A stretch of 64,000 nt of DNA from UBA7803 sp041395905 (GCA_041395905.1 JAWKZP010000003.1:124001-188000), one strand, 5' to 3'. Shown: positions 52,540 through 60,993, counted from the first letter of the stretch. Translations and numbers: made by a program. Notes: generated by a model from the letters alone, not told the origin.

Positions 52540-53829
52540 CTACCTCTTCGCGGTCAAGCGCACCGGCAGCTCCGTGTAGCCGTGCACGAACACGGAATAG
52601 TTGCGCACCGGCTCGCCCACCACCTCGACCTTTTCGAAGCGCTTGAGAATCTCTTCCCAGGCGATGCGCAGCTGCATCTCACCAACGCGGTTGCCCATGC
52701 AGCGATGGATGCCGAAGCCGAAGCTCATGTGCTGACGGGCGTTCTTGCGGTCGATCACGAAGGCGTCCGGATTCTCGAACACCTCCGGGTCGCGGTTACC
52801 GGAGAGGTACCACATCACCACCTTTTCGCCCTTCTTGATCTGCTTGCCGGCGAGCTCGGTATCGCACAGCGCGCGCCGGCGCATGTGCGCCAGCGGCGTC
52901 TGCCAGCGGATGATTTCCGAGACCATGTTGGGGATCAGCTCCGGATTGGCCCGCAGCTTGGCGTATTCCCCGGGGAACTGGTTGAGCGCGTACACGCCGC
53001 CCGACAGAGAGTTGCGGGTGGTGTCGTTGCCGCCCACGATCAGCAGCACCAGGTTGCCCAGGTACTCCATGGGACGCTGCACCATGTCGCTGGTGGAGGG
53101 GTTGTGCGCCAGCATCGAGATGAGATCGTTGCCCGGCTCCTTGCGTGACAGCCGTTCCTGCCACAAACCGTTGAAGTACTCCAGGCATTCGAACAGCTCG
53201 GCGCGACGCTGGTCCTCGCTGTCGATGATGCCGGTCTCGGGTCCTGCCGTGGCGACGTCCGACCAGCGCGTCAGCTTGCGACGCTCTTCGAAGGGAAAAT
53301 CGAACAGGGTCGCCAGCATGCGGGTGGTCAGCTCGATGGAAACCTTGTCCACCCAGTTGAACGTTTCGCCTACCGGCAGGGAATCGAGGATCTCGCAGAC
53401 GTGGGCCCGGATGGTGGGCTCGAGGGCCGCGAGGTTCCGGGGCCCGGCCACCGGTGCCACCACCTTGCGCTGATCGTCGTGCTTCGGCGGATCCATGGCG
53501 ATGAACATGGGCAGCTCGAAGTCTTCGTCCTGGTCGCCGATAACGATGCCGGTCTCGGACGAGAAGATCTCGTGGTGCATGTCCACGTACTTGATGTCTT
53601 CGTACCGGGTCACGGACCAGTAGCGGCCGATGTCCTCGAACTCGGTATTCACCGAGAGATGCACCGGGTCTTCCTTGCGCAGGCGTTCGAAGTACGGCCC
53701 CTGGGCGTCGAAGAAGAACAGGGCCGGCTGCGCCGGATCGAGCTTCTCGAGCGGCACCTTGTAAGGGTCCGGCTCGTAATCCAGCTTCATCTGAGGCGGA
53801 TTGGGGATCTGGTTGGCGGCTTCACTCAT
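52540..53829 (-). CDS. CYP153-like cytochrome P450 (second copy)
   Basis: A 429-residue P450, closely similar over its length to the next one downstream. Heme ligand Cys377 is in FGFGIHRCMGNRVGEMQL, the I-helix is LLIVGGNDTTRNS, and the ExxR is in EIIRWQTPLAHMRRRAL. Its N-terminus differs (IPNPPQMKLDYEPDPYKVPL). CYP153-type hydroxylation of alkyl chains is probable. GGAGATTG before ATG 53829 is a good ribosome site. The ferredoxin gene lies 64 bp upstream. Confidence 0.88.
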   Translation of the reverse strand: MSEAANQIPNPPQMKLDYEPDPYKVPLEKLDPAQPALFFFDAQGPYFERLRKEDPVHLSVNTEFEDIGRYWSVTRYEDIKYVDMHHEIFSSETGIVIGDQDEDFELPMFIAMDPPKHDDQRKVVAPVAGPRNLAALEPTIRAHVCEILDSLPVGETFNWVDKVSIELTTRMLATLFDFPFEERRKLTRWSDVATAGPETGIIDSEDQRRAELFECLEYFNGLWQERLSRKEPGNDLISMLAHNPSTSDMVQRPMEYLGNLVLLIVGGNDTTRNSLSGGVYALNQFPGEYAKLRANPELIPNMVSEIIRWQTPLAHMRRRALCDTELAGKQIKKGEKVVMWYLSGNRDPEVFENPDAFVIDRKNARQHMSFGFGIHRCMGNRVGEMQLRIAWEEILKRFEKVEVVGEPVRNYSVFVHGYTELPVRLTAKR

Positions 53830-53893
53830 GTCAATCTCCGCGACCGTAGTTTGTTTCGTTTGGTAACACTCGCGTTGCCGCGCGTCAAGGCCC

Positions 53894-54214
53894 TTACATC
53901 TGGAACTCGGGCACCGTCACCACCAGACCGTCCAGTGCATCGGTGACCGGGATCTGGCAGGACAGGCGCGAGGTGGGTGCCCGTTCCGGATTCAGGTCCA
54001 GCATGGATTCCTCACGATCGCCCGGCTGCCCCACCTTGGCCATCCAGGCTTCATCGACGTACACGTGGCAGGTGGCGCAGGAGCACTCGCCGCCGCAATC
54101 CGCATCGATTCCCGGCACGAGGTTGTCAATGGCAGCGCGCATCACGGACAGGCCATTCTCGGCGTCGACCTCGTGCTTGGTTCCGTTGTGTTCGATGAAC
54201 GTGATTTTTGGCAT
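53894..54214 (-). CDS. [2Fe-2S] ferredoxin of the P450 system
   Basis: A 106-residue adrenodoxin/CYP153-type ferredoxin. Ligands are Cys40, Cys46, Cys49 and Cys86 (DCGGECSCATC, SCQI). It should pass electrons to the two P450s downstream. No ferredoxin reductase gene is nearby, so that must come from elsewhere. AGGAG lies eight bases before ATG 54214; an upstream TTG is less convincing. Confidence 0.9.
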   Translation of the reverse strand: MPKITFIEHNGTKHEVDAENGLSVMRAAIDNLVPGIDADCGGECSCATCHVYVDEAWMAKVGQPGDREESMLDLNPERAPTSRLSCQIPVTDALDGLVVTVPEFQM

Positions 54215-54314
54215 GTACAAAGCTCCTGTGAAAAAACCAGCCGCTCACGCGCGGCGGACTCCGCCGGACGGCCGACGGGTTAAACCGGCGAAAGATAGCC
54301 GGAACGGCTCAATA

Positions 54315-54343
54315 TTGACAGTAGGTAGATCTACTTGGAACGT
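54315..54343. promoter_or_regulatory. Candidate promoter/operator upstream of the ferredoxin-P450 genes
   Basis: This AT-richer stretch holds a perfect palindrome GTAGATCTAC (54325-54334) about 115 bp before the ferredoxin start. A TTGACA hexamer on the plus strand (54315-54320) has no clear -10. The palindrome is a plausible regulator site. Confidence 0.35.
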
Positions 54344-54368
54344 AACCCGATGTAACGCCCGGGACCCG

Positions 54369-54788
54369 TCAGGCCCGCTGCCGCTGCGGCAGCCGTGCGT
54401 GAATCGCCCCAAGCAGATCGTCGATCCGGCGCGTCCACGCCGCCTCGGTGGCGGCGTCCCAGTCCGGTCCCACCGCCGCCCGCACGACGTCGCGTACCGC
54501 GTGAAACAATGCAGGATACATCTCCGGGCGCACGCTGTAGCTCAAGCGGTGGTTCTCCACCTCGTAGTCCAGATAACCGGCGTCACTCTGCTGGTCCTCG
54601 GAAAGCAGCAGCGTCAGCACCTCGGTGAGCATCCGGCCCTGCATGTGCTGGTCCACGTGCGACATCACCGTCGCGGCAGCGGGACAGTCGTGATAGTAAC
54701 GTGCATACACCTCGGCGGTGACGTCGCCGGCCCGCTCGGCCGCGAGTTCCAGGCTCCTGCCGATGATCGCCTGATCGGTCCCGCTCAT
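54369..54788 (-). CDS. Globin-like protein
   Basis: A 139-residue all-helical protein with a globin-like pattern. A likely proximal His80 is followed by the F-G corner NHRLSYSVRPEMY, matching the H-x3-Y-x-V-x-P-E-x-Y spacing of bacterial globins. Distal candidates are His44 and His48 (MSHVDQHM). A terminal helix with tryptophans (DWDAATEAAW) is also typical. It might bind oxygen or NO, or be a heme-less sensor. It lies upstream of the P450-ferredoxin genes on the same strand. ATG 54788 is preferred. Confidence 0.65.
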   Translation of the reverse strand: MSGTDQAIIGRSLELAAERAGDVTAEVYARYYHDCPAAATVMSHVDQHMQGRMLTEVLTLLLSEDQQSDAGYLDYEVENHRLSYSVRPEMYPALFHAVRDVVRAAVGPDWDAATEAAWTRRIDDLLGAIHARLPQRQRA

Positions 54789-54985
54789 GACCGCTGATCT
54801 CCGCTGCACTGAATCGGCCCATTATGGCCAGCAAGACTGTCGCGGTCAATCAGCCCCGGGCAGTGCGCCCCCGACGAGCGCTGGCGCATGCCCCAGGTCC
54901 CGCGCGCTTGCTCGCGCCGCGCGTTGCCGCGCGCAAGTGCGAGTTTCTCTTTTGACTTGGCAGCGCCGGTGAGGAGATTAGAATT

Positions 54986-55005
54986 AACCGTCAGATTTGA
55001 CGGTT
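54986..55005. promoter_or_regulatory. Perfect 8-bp dyad, probable operator of the Rieske unit
   Basis: AACCGTCA-GATT-TGACGGTT (54986-55005) lies 17 bp upstream of the small protein that opens the oxygenase unit. TTGACT near 54954 and TAGAAT near 54980 could form a loosely spaced promoter just before it, so a bound repressor would block transcription. Confidence 0.5.
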
Positions 55006-55022
55006 TCAACGGAGCTGCTTGC

Positions 55023-55232
55023 ATGACGGTCTTGCGTCATCCCCTCTCGGGCGCCCTGTACAGGTTGCGGGACGACGGTCTGGTAGAGGTCGAGAACAAC
55101 GGCCTGAAAGGCGTGTTCGACGCCCAGGGACGCTTCCATTCAGGCACCCTGCGCCAGGCCGATCCGCACCTGCTGCTGTGGATCGCCGGCCCGCAGCTTC
55201 CCGATACGGCCAACGTGCGGCGCAATCGCTGA
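55023..55232 (+). CDS. Small protein preceding the Rieske oxygenase, function unknown
   Basis: A 69-residue acidic-to-basic protein with a predicted beta-rich layout (SGALYRLRDDGLVEVEN, GLKGVFDAQGRFHSGTLRQADPHLLLWIAGPQ). GGAG lies eight bases before ATG 55023, and the gene is 58 bp from the oxygenase start. Its position suggests an accessory role in the oxygenase unit. No motif identifies the function. Confidence 0.6.
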   Translation: MTVLRHPLSGALYRLRDDGLVEVENNGLKGVFDAQGRFHSGTLRQADPHLLLWIAGPQLPDTANVRRNR

Positions 55233-55290
55233 CCGGCCGCGCCTGACCTGCGCCCGCGCCAGTCCGCATTGCATTTAAGGAGGATCAAAC

Positions 55291-56637
55291 ATGGCGAGCC
55301 AGCCCACCACTGCCCGGAACCGTTCCAGCGGGATCAGCTATCAGGAACTGATCGCCGCGGACCCGGTGCCGCCCCCCGACGTGCTCCGGCTCGAAAGCAG
55401 ATTCGATTCGCCGCTGGTCTCGGTCCCGGTGAGCCGCTACACCTCGCGTGCCTTTCACGACCTGGAGATGCAGCGGCTGTGGCCGCGGGTCTGGCAGATG
55501 GCCTGCCGCGAGGAAGAAATCCCGGAAGTCGGCGACTACAGCCTCTATGAAATCGGCCGCTACAGCATCATCGTCGTGCGCACCCGCGATGGCATCCGCG
55601 CACACCACAACGTCTGCCGCCACCGCGGCCGGCGCCTGTGCGATTTCGACGGCCACGCCGCCAGCTTCATCTGCCCGTTTCACGGCTTCAGCTGGAACAT
55701 CGACGGTTCGCTGCGCGGCGTGACCTCCGACTGGGACTTCCCCCATATCGACCAGAACGACTTCAACCTGACCCCGGTGCGCTGCGAGACGTGGGGCGGC
55801 TGGGTGTTCGTCAACATGGACATGAAGGCCGAGCCGCTGGCCGCGTTTCTAGGCGACCTTCCGGCGCACTTCGCGCCCTGGTCGCCCGAAGAGCGCTACA
55901 TCGAAGCCCATGTGGGCAAGGTGATGAACTGCAACTGGAAGCTCTGCCAGGAAGCCTTCATGGAAGCGTTCCACGTCATCACCACGCACCCGCAACTGCT
56001 GGCAGCCATCGGCGACGAGAACTCGCAGTACGACGCCTGGGGCAACTTCTCGCGCGCCATCACCCCCAACGGCACGCCCAGTCCTCACATCCGCTGGCAG
56101 CCGAGCGAGCAGGACAAGTTCGATTCGGTGACCATGCGCGCCCTGGACGCGCCGCCGAACCCAGAGGTGCCCCCCGGAACCACGGCCCGGGCCATGCTCG
56201 CCGCCGGGGCGCGCGCCGCGCTGCAGGAAGTCGTCGGCACCGACGTTCCCCTCTCCGACGCGGAAGTCTCGGACAGCATCTACTACACCCTGTTTCCCAA
56301 CTTTCACCCCTGGGGCGGCTACAACCGCATCGTGTACCGTTTCCGGCCGTGGAACGACCGTCACGACCAGTCACTCATGGAGTGCTACTACCTGAGTCCG
56401 TACAAGGGCGAGCGCCCGCCGCCGGCGCCGCTGCACCTGCTCGATGAGCACGAGCCCTGGACCGACGCGCCCGAGCTCGGCGTGCTTGCCAAGGTATTCA
56501 CCCAGGACACCCTGAACCTGCCCAACGTCCAGCGGGGGCTCGAAGCGGCGCAGTTCGACGAGGTGGTGTTCGCCCGCTACCAGGAAACCAAGCTGCGGCA
56601 TTTCCACCATCTGCTGTCCGAGTGGCTGGCGTCCTGA
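55291..56637 (+). CDS. Rieske non-heme iron oxygenase alpha subunit
   Basis: A 448-residue ring-hydroxylating oxygenase large subunit. The Rieske ligands are Cys109, His111, Cys128 and His131 (CRHRG...CPFHGF). The mononuclear iron ligands His228 and His233 are in EAFMEAFHVITTHPQ, with a likely Asp in TQDTLNLPNVQRG. Hydroxylation or demethylation of an aromatic or cyclic substrate is expected. No beta subunit or reductase is encoded nearby. A perfect AAGGAGG lies upstream of ATG 55291, predicting strong translation. Confidence 0.9.
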   Translation: MASQPTTARNRSSGISYQELIAADPVPPPDVLRLESRFDSPLVSVPVSRYTSRAFHDLEMQRLWPRVWQMACREEEIPEVGDYSLYEIGRYSIIVVRTRDGIRAHHNVCRHRGRRLCDFDGHAASFICPFHGFSWNIDGSLRGVTSDWDFPHIDQNDFNLTPVRCETWGGWVFVNMDMKAEPLAAFLGDLPAHFAPWSPEERYIEAHVGKVMNCNWKLCQEAFMEAFHVITTHPQLLAAIGDENSQYDAWGNFSRAITPNGTPSPHIRWQPSEQDKFDSVTMRALDAPPNPEVPPGTTARAMLAAGARAALQEVVGTDVPLSDAEVSDSIYYTLFPNFHPWGGYNRIVYRFRPWNDRHDQSLMECYYLSPYKGERPPPAPLHLLDEHEPWTDAPELGVLAKVFTQDTLNLPNVQRGLEAAQFDEVVFARYQETKLRHFHHLLSEWLAS

Positions 56638-57125
56638 TGGCTATCCGCGGCGCCGTCATAGACGATGCGGCGGCAATCGCCGCCATCTTTCACGACGCCA
56701 TCCACGAGCTGGCCGCCGAAGACTACGGCCCGGAGCTGCGCGAGGCCTGGGCCGGCGCGAACGACCCGGACCGCTGGCGCGCGCGCATCGAGGCCGCGCA
56801 CGCGGCGGGAGCCGCGCGGCGGTTCTGGGTAGCGGAACGCGAGGATGAGGTGGCCGGCTTCTGCGAGTTCGACGCCGACGGGCACGTCGATACCCTGTAC
56901 GTGAGCCCGCGCTTCGCTGCGCGCGGCGTGGCTTCGGAACTTCTGGATCAGGTCGAGCGCAAGGCCCGGGAGCTGGGTCTGCGGCGCATCTACACCGAGG
57001 CGAGCATCACCGCCCGCCCCATGTTCGAGCACCGCGGCTTCGTGGTCACGGCACCTCAGCAGGTGCCCTATCGCGGGGCGGTGCTGCGCAACTACCGCAT
57101 GGAGAAGCGCCTGACGGACGGGTGA
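56637..57125 (+). CDS. GNAT-family N-acetyltransferase
   Basis: A 162-residue GNAT protein: MAIRGAVIDDAAAIAAIFHDAI at the N-terminus, FWVAEREDEVAGFCEFDADGHVDTLYVSPRFAARGVASELL with the acetyl-CoA pyrophosphate-binding R-x-x-G-V/I-A region, and FEHRGFVVT. It acetylates an unknown amine. The ATG at 56637 overlaps the oxygenase stop (TGATG), so it is translationally coupled to it, an odd pairing that may reflect detoxification of an amine product. Confidence 0.85.
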   Translation: MAIRGAVIDDAAAIAAIFHDAIHELAAEDYGPELREAWAGANDPDRWRARIEAAHAAGAARRFWVAEREDEVAGFCEFDADGHVDTLYVSPRFAARGVASELLDQVERKARELGLRRIYTEASITARPMFEHRGFVVTAPQQVPYRGAVLRNYRMEKRLTDG

Positions 57126-57236
57126 GCGGACCTCCGCCCGGGCATGAAAGGCATGGCGCCGAGCGGCGCAGCCCATTCCAGGACGTTTGCTCACGCGGCA
57201 CTGTGTCGACAGGGCCCAGCACCGGGGCAGCGCCGC

Positions 57237-58151
57237 TCAGGAGGTACTCTGCGTCCCGGCCGCGCGGCCGCGCAGATACAACGCCAGCTGTCGATCGTGC
57301 CGACTCGTGGCCGACAGGCGACCTGGACGCACCCACGGCTGCCAGCGCGCGCCAGGGCCCTCCGGACGATCTCCCATCACTGTCACCCGGTGAATGATCC
57401 GCTCGCCCTCGAAGTCGTTGAGCACGAAGTGCTGAGTGCAGCGGTTGTCCCAGATCGCGACGGTGCCCTCGCGCCAGCGGTAGCGGACCGTGAAGCGCGG
57501 ATTGCTGACCCACTTCGACAGGTACTCGAGCAGCACCCCGCTCTCGGTGGCATTGAGCTCTACCAGGCGACGCGTGAAGTGCTCGTTCACGTACAGCGCC
57601 TTGCGCCCCGTCTCCGGATGAATACGTACCACCGGGTGAATGGTCATCTGTTCCGGATGGTTGTGAGGGAGCGCGTCGTGCAGCGCGGTCAGGCCGTCGC
57701 ACAGTTCCCGCATGGGCTCGGAGAGCTCATCGTAGGCGGCGTACAGGCTGGCCCACATGGTGTCGCCGCCGACGGGCGGGCACTTCTTGAGCTGCAGCAC
57801 CGACAGCACGGCCGGATCGGCACGAAAGGTGAGGTCCGTGTGCCATTCGTCGGCCACGCCGCCGTGGCTGGCGGCCAGCTCGAACAGCTCGGGATGCTCG
57901 GTGAACGGATTCTTGAGATTCGGGTGCGATTCCAGCTGGCCGAAACGCCGTCCGAACGTCACCTGCTCGTCGACTGCCATGTGCTGCTCGGGAAAGAACA
58001 GCACCAGGTGCTCGAGCAGCAATGCCCGCACGGCCGCAAACTCGCGCTCGGATAAGGCCGCCAGCCGCAGCCCCGTAACCTCGGCCCCGAGGGCCCCCGC
58101 GAGACGTTCCACCCGCCACTCACCGGGAATCTCATTGAGCACCGCAGCCAT
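57237..58151 (-). CDS. TauD/TfdA-type Fe(II)/2-oxoglutarate dioxygenase
   Basis: A 304-residue dioxygenase. The facial triad is His104-x-Asp106 (DEWHTDLTF) and His241 in the WDNRCTQH motif, with the 2-oxoglutarate Arg at about 255. The family removes sulfonate or ether groups, or hydroxylates small substrates. The last 40 residues are unlike usual TauD tails. GAGGAGGGA lies before ATG 58151. It is divergent from the SDR gene and convergent with the GNAT gene. Confidence 0.85.
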   Translation of the reverse strand: MAAVLNEIPGEWRVERLAGALGAEVTGLRLAALSEREFAAVRALLLEHLVLFFPEQHMAVDEQVTFGRRFGQLESHPNLKNPFTEHPELFELAASHGGVADEWHTDLTFRADPAVLSVLQLKKCPPVGGDTMWASLYAAYDELSEPMRELCDGLTALHDALPHNHPEQMTIHPVVRIHPETGRKALYVNEHFTRRLVELNATESGVLLEYLSKWVSNPRFTVRYRWREGTVAIWDNRCTQHFVLNDFEGERIIHRVTVMGDRPEGPGARWQPWVRPGRLSATSRHDRQLALYLRGRAAGTQSTS

Positions 58152-58204
58152 GTTTCCCTCCTCAGCGCACACACCGTCTGCCCCGGCCGATGCTGCGACA
58201 TCGG

Positions 58205-58233
58205 TACTGAAGCGTCAACCGGATGCGTATAAT
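58205..58233 (+). promoter_or_regulatory. Candidate promoter of the SDR gene
   Basis: TACTGA (58205-58210), a 17-bp spacer and a perfect TATAAT (58228-58233). The ATG lies 76 bp downstream, leaving a moderate 5' UTR. Confidence 0.45.
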
Positions 58234-58309
58234 GCGCGTCCTTTCGATCGGGCAGGCCGCGCCAGCGCCGCCGGATCCGGATTCAACCCACAGCAGACAG
58301 AGAGCACAG

Positions 58310-59080
58310 ATGGACATCAAAGACAAAGTTGCGGTCGTTACCGGCGGCGCTTCGGGCCTCGGCGAGGCGACGGTGCGGGTTCTGACGGCGAAAGGCGCCC
58401 GGTGCGCGATATTCGATCTGAATCAGGAGAAAGGCCAGGCGCTGGCCAGCGAGCTTGGCGACAGCGTGATCTACCAGCACGTCAACGTCGTCGACGAGGA
58501 CGCCGTGAAAGCGGCGATCGCGGCAACCATGGAGGCGTTCGGCGCCATCCACATCTGCTGCAACTACGCGGGCATCGGCAATGCGATCAAGACCGTCGGC
58601 AAGGACGGTCCGTTTCCGCTGGACAAGTTCAAGCTGATCATCGACGTCAATCTCATCGGAACGTTCAACGTGCTGCGACTGGCAGCCAACGAGATGCAGA
58701 AGAACGAGCCATTCAACGAGTACGGCGGCCGCGGCTGCATCATCAACACGGCCTCCGTTGCCGCTTACGAGGGTCAGATCGGTCAGGCGGCCTACAGCGC
58801 CTCCAAGGGCGGCATCGTCGGCATGACTCTGCCCATCGCGCGCGATCTGTCGAGCATCGGCGTGCGCTGCAACACCATCGTGCCGGGGCTCATCCACACG
58901 CCGCTGTTCCAGGGTGCCCCGCAGAACGTGATCGACGCGCTGTCCGCGCAGGTTCTGTATCCCAAGCGCCTGGGACGACCCGAGGAAATTGCCCACGTCG
59001 CCGTGATGCTCATCGAGAACGAGTACATGAACGGCGAGTGCGTGCGCATGGACGGCGGCATCCGCATGCAGCCGCGCTGA
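58310..59080 (+). CDS. SDR, 3-hydroxyacyl-CoA dehydrogenase type II-like
   Basis: A 256-residue classical SDR: VAVVTGGASGLGEATV cofactor motif, NYAGIGN, catalytic YSASKGGIVGMTLPIARDL, and the C-terminal GECVRMDGGIRM. The PIARDLSSIGVR and IVPGLIHTPL segments resemble HSD10-type 3-hydroxyacyl-CoA dehydrogenases, which oxidise short branched or steroid hydroxyacyl substrates. ATG 58310 begins MDIKDKVAVV. It has its own promoter and ends at a strong hairpin. Confidence 0.85.
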   Translation: MDIKDKVAVVTGGASGLGEATVRVLTAKGARCAIFDLNQEKGQALASELGDSVIYQHVNVVDEDAVKAAIAATMEAFGAIHICCNYAGIGNAIKTVGKDGPFPLDKFKLIIDVNLIGTFNVLRLAANEMQKNEPFNEYGGRGCIINTASVAAYEGQIGQAAYSASKGGIVGMTLPIARDLSSIGVRCNTIVPGLIHTPLFQGAPQNVIDALSAQVLYPKRLGRPEEIAHVAVMLIENEYMNGECVRMDGGIRMQPR

Positions 59081-59094
59081 GCGGGGGCCGGCAA

Positions 59095-59122
59095 CGGGCC
59101 CGGGCGGTGACGGCCGGGCCCG
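59095..59122. terminator. Convergent terminator hairpin
   Basis: CGGGCCCGG (59095-59103) pairs perfectly with CCGGGCCCG (59114-59122) over a 10-base loop between the convergent SDR and SLOG-like genes. No T tract follows. Confidence 0.45.
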
Positions 59123-59132
59123 AAGGCGCAAC

Positions 59133-60857
59133 TCAGTTGGGATGAAACACCTGGCTGCCCGAGAGCGGACGTTCCCGCTGGCGCAGCAGCCACAGCGCGT
59201 TCTCGTCGAGCGCCGCTTCACCCACCGCCCGCAGCACGTCCTGCTTCACCGCCATGCCGGCAGCGTCGCGCAGCCGCAGGTGCGCGTTGCGGTACAGGCG
59301 CTGCATGTAGCTGTACTGATTGATCAGCTCACGCTCGGCGACACGTTGCGCATAGCTCTGCCGCACCGCCGCCATGTACGGCAGTACGCCCATGAGCGCG
59401 ATGAGCACGTTCGACCAGGGAACGCCGATGCGTCCCCACGACGCGGCGAGCAGCAGCGCGCAGCCGATACCGACGGCGAAGCTGGCGGCCCCGAGCAGGT
59501 TCGTGAACCTGGCCCGGCGCCGGCGCTCCAGTGCCTTGCTCGCGTAGTAGCCGGTCTGGCCCGTGTGCGCATCGCCGACCCAGACCCGGGCGGCCATCTC
59601 GGTGCCCCGCTCCGGCGCCGAGGCCGCCACGGCATTGGCACGGCGGCCCGCATAGCGCATGACGTTGCGGATCCAGCCGAGCTCGAGGTCCTGACGCTTC
59701 ATGAAGCAGTCGTGGCTGAACTGTGTCGCGCTGGCCATGGGCACGCCCGCGAGAGCCCAGAAGAACTGCACCCGCAGACCCTCTGCCAGCGCCCGATAGT
59801 CCAGATAGCGGCGATACCAGTTGCCGCGCCGTTCGGCCAGGTAGAGCATGGCGCCGAGCCCGATGAACAGCAGATACGCCAGCAGCATGCCCTGCTGTGC
59901 CGTCAGATCCGCGTACAGCACGAAGCTCAGGCCCGCCAGCGCGGCGAGCGTGTAGGTAGCCCGCAGCGTGCGCAGCGCCTTGCGCTGAAATCGCCCCGCC
60001 TGGGCATCCGCGTGCAGATAGACGCGTTCGATGTCGCCGGCACAGCGGCTGATGTCGGCATAGGGCTCTTCGACCAGGGGCACGCTGGCAGGCGAATTCG
60101 GCGAGCTCGCGAGATCCTGGTTGAACTCCATCATGCGCTGCAGCACGGCCTGATAGCGATCCGGCATCTGCAGAGTCGCGCCTTCCAGCTCGTCCCGGGT
60201 CAGCCAGCGGCCGGTGCCGGCGAGCGCCGGGGCCAGGGGGCCGGGCGCGCTGCGGCGCGAGCACCACACGTGATACACCAGGTCGCTCTCGTCCTCGGAA
60301 AAATCGATGGGCGAGCGCTGCTGATGGTCGTCGAGCAGCTCCGCCACGTCCTGCTGATGAAAGCGCACCACGTGGGCGGTGCCGCCAGCGGCCGTTGAAG
60401 GTTCGCCATCCCAGAGCGCCAGCAGCACGTGGCAGTGCGCGGCGATGTACACGCCGAGGCGCTCGTACTGAAGATCGCGCGCGGCCCGGGACGTGCTGAT
60501 ACTGTCGGCGGTACTGGTCCCCACCAGCGGCAGCTCGATGCTCTCGCCCAGCGTCAGCAGCCGGTCGAACTCCGCTCTCGCCAGCTCGTCGAAATCTTCC
60601 CGATAGATCGCCTTGGGCATGGGCAGCACCAGGAGCAGCTGGATCCCTTCCTCTGCAGCGACCTCCGCCACCAGCCGATCCGCGCCCTCGGCGATGGGCG
60701 TGACTACCAGCAGGGGCAGCGCTGGAAACCGCCGTCTGAGGTCCTGCAGGAACGCCCGTACGCAGGCACGGATCCGCGGCAATTCCGCCGCCACCAGGTC
60801 ACGATGACCGGTAACCGCCACCACAAGCGAGACCTGATCTGCCACCGCAGCCGACAT
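59133..60857 (-). CDS. SLOG-like N-terminal domain fused to paired-TM (SLATT-like) membrane modules
   Basis: A 574-residue protein of unknown function. Residues 1-~155 look like a SLOG/Rossmannoid nucleotide-binding domain: VAVTGHRD (13-20), PIAEGADRLVAEVA (54-67), RDLQYERLGVYIAAHCHVLLALWDG. Residues ~300-340 and ~453-496 each hold two hydrophobic helices. One pair is followed by YLDYRALAEGLRVQFFW. The other is preceded by QTGYYASKALERRRRARF, resembling SLATT/DUF4231 domains. SLOG-SLATT fusions are predicted conflict or second-messenger-gated effectors. It is single, with no synthase next to it. Confidence 0.6.
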   Translation of the reverse strand: MSAAVADQVSLVVAVTGHRDLVAAELPRIRACVRAFLQDLRRRFPALPLLVVTPIAEGADRLVAEVAAEEGIQLLLVLPMPKAIYREDFDELARAEFDRLLTLGESIELPLVGTSTADSISTSRAARDLQYERLGVYIAAHCHVLLALWDGEPSTAAGGTAHVVRFHQQDVAELLDDHQQRSPIDFSEDESDLVYHVWCSRRSAPGPLAPALAGTGRWLTRDELEGATLQMPDRYQAVLQRMMEFNQDLASSPNSPASVPLVEEPYADISRCAGDIERVYLHADAQAGRFQRKALRTLRATYTLAALAGLSFVLYADLTAQQGMLLAYLLFIGLGAMLYLAERRGNWYRRYLDYRALAEGLRVQFFWALAGVPMASATQFSHDCFMKRQDLELGWIRNVMRYAGRRANAVAASAPERGTEMAARVWVGDAHTGQTGYYASKALERRRRARFTNLLGAASFAVGIGCALLLAASWGRIGVPWSNVLIALMGVLPYMAAVRQSYAQRVAERELINQYSYMQRLYRNAHLRLRDAAGMAVKQDVLRAVGEAALDENALWLLRQRERPLSGSQVFHPN

Positions 60858-60993
60858 GCGCTGCCACCCCTCCCTCGACGCTCAGGGCAACATACTCAAT
60901 GCGCCCGGTGAACTCCACAGACCTGCGTGGCCAAGCAGCGCGGGCGCCGAGTACAATGCGTCCTCACTTCGGAATCCACGGGGCCCGGCAGGC

